Assembly (NCBI GenBank): GCA_030998225.1
Contig: JAPYXD010000581.1
Location: forward strand, 5,963,501-6,027,500
DNA length: 64,000 nt
Reading direction: 5' to 3'
DNA from: Diplolepis rosae
Taxonomy: Eukaryota > Arthropoda > Insecta > Hymenoptera > Diplolepididae
In this document: positions 59,029 through 64,000 of the stretch, piece after piece
Position numbering within the stretch: the first letter of the stretch is position 1
Layout: every line of letters begins with the position of its first letter
Program-made: the position numbers and the translations under genes
The notes under the pieces: model-generated
The model's database searches: none
Told to the model about the DNA's origin: nothing
The model's input: only the letters and a program-made list of their open reading frames with translations

Positions 59029-59112
59029 AAAAGGAACGCTTCTACTTTGCTGGGAATCGAGCCCAGGAACTTTCGATTGTTGGTCGAATGCCCTATCATC
59101 TGAGCTACGGAG
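59029..59112 (-). tRNA. tRNA-like sequence (pseudogene or SINE part)
   Basis: The minus strand reads CCTCCGTAGCTCAGATGATA (A box-like), GGGCATTCGA CCAACAA TCGAA (an anticodon-like stem-loop, AAC at the anticodon place but C rather than U before it), then CTGGGCTCGATTCCCAG (T arm, B box) and a T run after GCGTTCC. The 3' acceptor strand (AAAGTAG) does not pair with the 5' strand. A + strand copy of the 3' part at 59260-59306 has CGGAG and pairs better. Likely a tRNA-derived repeat rather than a working tRNA. Confidence 0.4.
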
Positions 59113-59365
59113 GTTCCACACAACTATTCTCACAGAATTTATTTACGCCTATTTGGCTAAGGATATATCAAACTATTTTACTAATTTTTCTAAATCATTT
59201 CAGTCGATCATTAGAAGAGTGTACCACTCACCGTGATAACGGAAGTCTACTATATCAAAAGGTCCTGGGCTCGATACCCAGCGGAGTGGAAGCGTTCCTT
59301 TTTTAACAGAAAATTTTTTTTCCAAAAATATATTGAAAATGCCATCTAGTTTTAAATGAAATTAA
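59029..59365. repeat. Inverted pair of tRNA-like ends around a dispersed repeat
   Basis: AAAAAAGGAACGCTTCTACT with AGCCCAGGA at the left is mirrored by TCCTGGGCTCGATACCCAGC and GGAAGCGTTCCTTTTTT at 59265-59306. The middle (59185-59250) and the right flank (GCCATCTAGTTTTAAAT) match 39510-39620. Confidence 0.6.
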
Positions 59366-59689
59366 GTTATTTCTAAATTATAGGTTGATGTTTACAAAAG
59401 TAGTATAATATATCATTTTTTCGATAAAATTAGCCTGATCAGGTTGGCGAACCAAGCCAACGAAACGTTACTCATGACCAATCCAAAACGAGTCTTTCAA
59501 TTATTTTTTAATCCCCAACTGGATCGACTATATTTATTATTATTTATTTATTTATTTATTTGCAAAATTGTTTGCAGGAATCATTTGAAATTAAAAGAAT
59601 ACTCTTTGGGAGATGAAATGTGGAAAGGAGGAGAGATAGCGGGATTCTCATTGAGCATGCACCCCTTCCAACGAGCTGACTAACTGACT

Positions 59690-60070
59690 GAGTGACTGAA
59701 ACTTCTGGTACACCACCTATACGTATGTATACGTGTATGTGTGTATATCAGACTAATTCTCATGGAAACTGTCCCGGGTGTTCGCTGTTCGCAGTGAGGA
59801 GAACCGAGCCGCCCTCTGTGTAAACCCACCCCTCTTTCCCGCCCTAATTGCGCCAGACCCTGCCAGCTAGTCACTTTACCATAATCTCTCGAGTAATGGG
59901 GTTCCCACTACACAAACTCAACCTCTGAAGAGGATTCGAGTTCGCGAGGTCGCCGCCTTACTCGCGTCGATGCCTCTTTGTCAAGGACTCTTTTAAGGAA
60001 CTACGCCAGATCTCTGCTAGATACGACCTAAGGGGAGAAATCAAATTATTTCAGGATTTCTTCGCTTCTA
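59690..60070. other. GC-richer island, no recognised gene
   Basis: Contains GCCGCCCTCTGTG, CGCGAGGTCGCCGCC and similar text, in strong contrast to the flanks. No exon or domain is recognised. Confidence 0.3.
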
Positions 60071-60270
60071 GATAAAACTCTCGACTGAAGAGAAGGTTTT
60101 GTCATTTTCTCGCCGTTCTTTGCAAATTAATTTCTTCATTATTTCTAAATTTTTGATGGTTTTTACTCAAAATATTATGCTTTATTTTATGTTTTGTAAG
60201 CTTAATTATCATAGAGGGCTTTAGGAGATAATTGTGACGATTTGAAATACTTGTCTGTTTTTAAATTTAT

Positions 60271-60352
60271 GGCTGAGGGAGTGGCCGTAGGGCTCAAGGC
60301 GTCGTCTTCAGTTGGATGACACACTGTCGCGAGTTCGAGTCTCGGCGCCTTT
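60271..60352 (+). tRNA. tRNA-like sequence, Leu/Ser-type arrangement, doubtful
   Basis: GAGTGGCCGTAGGGCTCAAG resembles the D-arm/A box of long-variable-arm tRNAs, a GTCGTC/GATGAC stem can form an anticodon-like arm, and CGAGTTCGAGTCTCG makes a T arm with a B box. The acceptor strands pair poorly. It may be a pseudogene or the head of a SINE. Confidence 0.35.
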
Positions 60353-60715
60353 GGAATTTTATGTTCTGAAAATCTACACGGAGAAAATTCATAAAAATAT
60401 ATGTTTCCGGGACTATTAAACCGATCCTTATGAAATTTCTATCACTGAATCTTAAACTATTTGAATTTTTTGTTTTAGGTGGACCGTCTCCAATATTTCA
60501 TCGACAGAGCAAATATACCTACTTTTTGAGGAGTCACGTTTACCTGCTGTTTTCATATAGAAAAAATATATGAAAAAAAATTTTTAAGTTTTTTTAATGT
60601 AATCTATGAGTGTATTCATTAAGGCCAACAAGTTTTATATCAATAATTATTATAGCAAACTCTACAAAAATTCATAAAAATAGTCATTTTTTCAAGCGCA
60701 TAAAGTGGAATGACC

Positions 60716-61252
60716 CCTTAAGGAAACACTTTTGCATATCAACGACTATTTTGCATCTCTCATATTTTGGTTAAAAAATGTACTTTTTTATTTTCAATAT
60801 TTAAACTCAAAACATAAAATATACATCTTGTCATAGAATGTCCTACTGAGAATTCGTAGACCTCATTTAGGTAAATAACTTCCCATCTTAACGTTTTTTT
60901 TTCGAATGTCACATATTTTATTTAAAAACTTGAATTTTTGAATTTTAATCGTATTTTTTCTAAAATGAAACGAAAAATATAGATTTTATCTGAAACTGTG
61001 TTAGACAAAACTTGTAGATCTTATTGAAACAAACAATTTTGCATTATTAGGTTTTATTCGTATTTCACATATTGTTAAAAAATTGATTTTTGGATTTCCA
61101 ATAGTATTTTTTTAAATTAAAAAGAAAAATATACATCTTATGAAAAAATGTTCCGATTTAAAGTTGTAGATATTTAAAACGTAGATTTGATGAAAATTTC
61201 GAGTCACTTTTCACATAAAACTAATACCTTTTTATGTATGATGAGAATATAA
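60716..61252 (+). repeat. Dispersed repeat (CCTTAAGGAAACACTTTT to ATGATGAGAATA), copy 3
   Basis: The blocks AAACATAAAATATACATCTT, GACCTCATTTAGG and AAAATTTCGAGTCACTTTTC appear in the same order as in 43850-44800. Confidence 0.6.
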
Positions 61253-61515
61253 AAATATTAGGAATCTAGGGAAAATCGAGATGCAATGATAATTATTCCT
61301 AGCGAACTCGAAATTTTTCGCAGTCACAGTACTGAAGATTCGAAAAATAATATGAAATTTTAGTATAGGTTATAGTAAAGTTTGACCCAAAATGACATAA
61401 ATTTTATTGATTTCTTTTTGTTTTGGCATGGGGTCAGTTTCTTCATATTTTCTTTATTTAAAATTATTAATGGTAGTTATAAAAAAAAACGTAAAAAGGA
61501 CGTAAAAATGAAAAG

Positions 61516-61832
61516 AAAACGTTTCGGCCACATATGGGGGTCCTCTTCAGTGCCATAATTAAAAAATTAATTCAAATAATAAATAAATTTAAGGATTTAT
61601 TCAAATTTTTACTCAATACGTGATGTGAATACTTGACTACTCCATTTCGAATTGCAAGCTATGAGATAAGTTTTAAGCTTTTTCATTTTGATTACTTTCA
61701 TTATTTTCTGCATTTTAATCTTTAAATTTATGCATTATTTCCTATATTTTAATCCTTACAGAAATTTTGAATTAATCTTTTAATTCTGGCGCTGAAGAGG
61801 GCCCGCATATGTGGCCGAAACGTTTTCAATAT
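61516..61832. repeat. Inverted repeat with CTGAAGAG...CGAAACG motifs
   Basis: GAAAACGTTTCGGCCACATA at 61516 and its complement ending 61832 form arms of about 62 bp around a ~190-bp AT-rich loop. Both copies, read outward to inward, contain CTGAAGAGG, a short GGCC stem and CGAAAC. Confidence 0.75.
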
Positions 61833-62189
61833 TCTTCATTCGTGAAAGATGAAAGAAACAAGACAAACAATCTTTCAGGGGTTTACCCACATTAGACGCT
61901 GAAAAAAGGCTATTTTTATGAATACATTTTTTAAAATATATTTTAGAAACTTTTTATAGATGAAAATGGTGGTGAATCATAGGTCCTAAAAAAGTAGATA
62001 GGGGTGCCTTGTTGATTAAATCTCGGAGATGGATTGTCTGAAACAAAAAAATCAAACGGTTTTAGATTTAGTATGTAGAATTGATAATATGGGTAGACCC
62101 CATAACCCAAGCAGAAATCATGACATTCTGCCAAATATAACGATCGGTTAAATGTTGGTCCAACGTAGAAGATCTACTATTGGGAAACA
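61833..62189. other. Spacer before the satellite, nothing recognised
   Basis: AT-rich; the last bases (TGTTGGTCCAACGTAG) may be a decayed edge of the satellite. Confidence 0.35.
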
Positions 62190-64000
62190 ATTGGCATATT
62201 CAGCCCCGTTAGTCGACTGTAAAATACCAACGTTTGTACAACGTTGGGTGTACAACAGGCCCAACCTTCTTCTGACTGTGGAAAAAGTAATTTTCCGACA
62301 GTGGATGAGCAAGGTCTATTCAGTGTCTATTCAGCCCCGGTAGTCGACTGTAAAATACTATTGTTTGTACAACGTTGGGTGTTCAACAGGCCCAACCTTC
62401 TTCTGACTGTGGAAAAAGTAATTTTCCGACAGTGGATGTGCAAGGTCTATTCAGTGTCTATTCAGCCTCGGTAGTCGACTATAAAATACTATTGTTTGTA
62501 CTACGTTGGGTGTAATATAGGCCCAACCTTCTTCTGACTGTGGAAAAAGTAATTTTCCGACAGTGTATGTGCAAGGTCTATTCAGTGTCTATTCAGCCCC
62601 GGTAGTCAACTGTAAAATACCAGCATTTGTACAATGTTGGGTGTACAACAGGCCCAACTTTCTTCCGACTGCGGAAAAAGTAATTTTCCGACAGTGGATG
62701 TGCAAGGTCTATTCAGTGTCTATTCAGCCTCGGTAGTCGACTATAAAATACTATTGTTTGTACTACGTTGGGTGTAATATAGGCCCAACCTTCTTCTGAC
62801 TGTGGAAAAAGTAATTTTCCGACAGTGGATGTGCAAGGTCTATTCAGTGTCTATTCAGCCCCGGTAGTCAACTGTAAAATACCAGCATTTGTACAATGTT
62901 GGGTGTACAACAGGCCCAACTTTCTTCCGACTGCGGAAAAAGTAATTTTCCGACAGTGGTTGTGCAAGGTCTATTCAATGTATATTCAGCCCCGGTAGTC
63001 GACTGTAAAATACCAGCGTTTGTACAACGTTGGGTGTACAACAGGCCCAACCTTCTTCTGACTGTGGAAAAAGTAATTTTCCGACAGTGGATGTGCAAGG
63101 TCTATTCAGTGTCTATTCAGCCCCGGTAGTCAACTGTAAAATACCAGCATTTGTACAACGTTGGGTGTACAACAGGCCCAACCTTCTTCTGACTGTGGAA
63201 AAAGTAATTTTCCGACAGTGGATGTGCAAGGTCTATTCAGTGTCTATTCAGCCCCGGTAGTCGACTGTAAAATACTATTGTTTGTACAACTTTGGGCGTT
63301 CAACAGGCCCAACCTTCTTCTGACTGTGGAAAAAGTAATTTTCCGACAGTGGATGTGCAAGGTCTATTCAGTGTCTATTCAGCCCCGGTAGTCAACTGTA
63401 AAATACCAGCATTTGTACAACGTTGGGTGTACAACAGGCCCAACCTTCTTCTGACTGTGGAAAAAGTAATTTTCCGACAGTGGATGTGCAAGGTCTATTC
63501 AGTGTCTATTCAGCCCCGGTAGTCGACTGTAAAATACTATTGTTTGTACAACTTTGGGCGTTCAACAGGCCCAACCTTCTTCTGACTGTGGAAAAAGTAA
63601 TTTTCCGACAGTGTATGTGCAAGGTCTATTCAGTGTCTATTCAGTCCCGGTAGTCGACTATAAAATACTATTGTTTGTACTACGTTGGGTGTAATATAGG
63701 CCCAACCTTCTTCTGACTGTGGAAAAAGTAATTTTCCGACAGTGTATGTGCAAGGTCTATTCAGTGTCTATTCAGTCCCGATAGTCAACTGTAAAATACC
63801 AGCGTTTGTACAACGTTGGGTGTACAACAGGCCCAACCTTCTTCTGACTGTGGAAAAAGTAATTTTCCGACAGTGTATGTGCAAGGTCTATTCAGTGTCT
63901 ATTCAGTCCCGATAGTCAACTGTAAAATACCAGCGTTTGTACAACGTTGGGTGTACAACAGGCCCAACTTTCTTCCGACTGCGGAAAAAGTAATTTTCCG
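62190..64000. repeat. 131-bp satellite array, continuing past the window
   Basis: The marker AGTCGACT/AGTCAACT recurs at 62211, 62342, 62473, 62604, 62735, 62866, 62997, 63128, 63259, 63390, 63521, 63652, 63783 and 63914, exactly 131 bp apart with no length change. Each unit holds GTACAACGTTGGGTGTACAAC-type and GGAAAAAGTAATTTTCC small palindromes. Three unit variants alternate in short 262-bp higher-order patterns. Recurrent 76-residue frames are by-products of the repeat: 131 is not a multiple of three and each frame runs off into the next unit. Confidence 0.95.

Noticed and set aside
59580..59683. Another phase-compatible exon for the 53211 leader (acceptor TTTGCAG, 34 residues to a stop)
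   Set aside because: No recognisable domain, 6 kb away, and matching phase has a one-in-three chance.
62152..63653. Series of 76-residue open frames in the 131-bp repeats, as a possible protein family or a CRISPR-like array
   Set aside because: The unit length is not a multiple of three, each frame simply ends at the same point of the next unit, and there are no unique spacers. It is a satellite.

Overview
The window looks like a stretch of an AT-rich, transposon-laden arthropod nuclear genome, most likely an insect (possibly hymenopteran; the order is a guess). The basis is one spliced annulin-type transglutaminase gene with small exons, several mariner transposases of insect-typical types, and no prokaryotic organisation. 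No rRNA, CRISPR array or operon is visible.

The only convincing host gene is a + strand transglutaminase, reconstructed here as ten exons from 855 to 33236. All junction phases agree, the total is 2262 nt (753 codons plus stop), and the Cys-His-Asp triad (C329, H388, D411) is intact. The first exon begins MGNCC, a dual N-myristoylation/palmitoylation signal, and lies 13.2 kb upstream of exon 2. The introns are packed with mobile DNA: fold-back repeats built from ~10-bp AATCCGA-type words, TTAA- and TA-flanked MITEs, an almost complete mariner (18023-19259), and a four-level nest (a CAGGGTGGC element holding mariner A, holding mariner B, holding a second CAGGGTGGC element; 20796-23455).

Downstream of the gene, 34.6-40.6 kb carries a THAP-domain sequence. 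Three near-identical ~1.17-kb tandem units have lost two zinc ligands. A fourth, longer copy keeps all four ligands, has a candidate second exon, and has a 1-kb fold-back Tc1-like element in its intron. From 40.6 to 43.4 kb lies a mariner split by two inverted-repeat elements. From 43.4 to 62 kb there are many dispersed and fold-back repeats, a deleted mariner (51128-52066), a 321-bp mariner deletion derivative (54786-55106), tRNA-like sequences near 59.0-59.3 and 60.3 kb, and a lone candidate signal-peptide exon at 53211.

The window ends inside a satellite of strictly 131-bp units (62.2-64.0 kb) with short higher-order structure. The most unusual material is the AATCCGA fold-back superfamily (about 15 copies), the nested transposons, the amplified THAP units with lost zinc ligands, and the higher-order satellite. 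I see no coherent new multi-gene system; the interest is in genome dynamics around one conserved gene. All calls were made by eye, without database searches.
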